In this document: piece after piece, positions 11,357 through 12,140 of the stretch
Layout of the letters: every line of letters begins with the position of its first letter
Position numbering within the stretch: the stretch's first letter is position 1
Position numbers and translations under genes: made by a program
Notes under the pieces: model-generated
The model's database searches: none
What the model was told of the DNA's origin: nothing
What the model saw: the letters and a program-made list of their open reading frames with translations, nothing else
Assembly (NCBI GenBank): GCA_046704825.1
Contig: JBJKRE010000151.1
Span: forward strand, 1-12,140
From: CAVRTJ01 sp046704825
Lineage (GTDB): Bacteria; Acidobacteriota; UBA4820; DSQY01
Length of the DNA: 12,140 bases
Reading direction: 5' to 3'

Positions 11357-12140
<784 letters not shown>

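Overview
This is a GC-rich bacterial window (about two-thirds G+C in the coding parts) with Shine-Dalgarno starts, a type IV pilus retraction ATPase and a nucleotide-sugar operon. This fits a Gram-negative-type bacterium, perhaps an Acidobacteriota-like or deltaproteobacteria-like environmental lineage. That placement is a weak guess from gene style and repeat style; no marker gene is present.

Layout. The left edge (1-11) holds only the first codons of a minus-strand gene with a strong ribosome binding site. Positions 12-695 are noncoding and packed with short-period repeats and GC-rich hairpins. From 9930 down to 696 runs a minus-strand train of eleven genes. In transcription order they are: a DegT/DnrJ/EryC1-type PLP sugar aminotransferase, a NusG/RfaH-like elongation factor, GDP-mannose pyrophosphorylase, a short glucose-1-phosphate thymidylyltransferase (rfbA), a short RmlC-like epimerase (rfbC), dTDP-4-dehydrorhamnose reductase (rfbD), a ferritin/rubrerythrin-like protein, dTDP-glucose 4,6-dehydratase (rfbB), a diverged RfbB paralog, a small unknown protein with possible NTF2-like character, and an alpha/beta hydrolase. 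Divergently, on the plus strand, lie pilT (10038-11117) and a low-specificity L-threonine aldolase cut by the right edge (11357-12140).

How the genes work together. RfbA, RfbB, RfbC and RfbD form the four-step route from glucose-1-phosphate to dTDP-L-rhamnose. The mannose-1-phosphate guanylyltransferase supplies GDP-mannose. The aminotransferase and the second dehydratase-like SDR suggest a third, amino-modified or rearranged sugar. No glycosyltransferase, flippase or polymerase is visible, so this looks like the precursor-supply module of a surface polysaccharide locus. The NusG paralog as second gene is in the position expected of an operon-specific antiterminator. A plausible promoter lies just upstream of the aminotransferase, back to back with a weaker one for pilT.

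Most unusual content. (1) A family of modular intergenic repeats: GGATTTN-type heptamers followed by a 30-nt GAAAGACGGC...CTTCGAAGC unit, with five copies at three loci. One of these is a 164-bp inverted pair directly after pilT, and one sits inside the rhamnose operon. (2) A ferritin-like gene translationally overlapped with rfbB. (3) An RfbB duplicate that has lost the dehydratase Asp and several substrate motifs.
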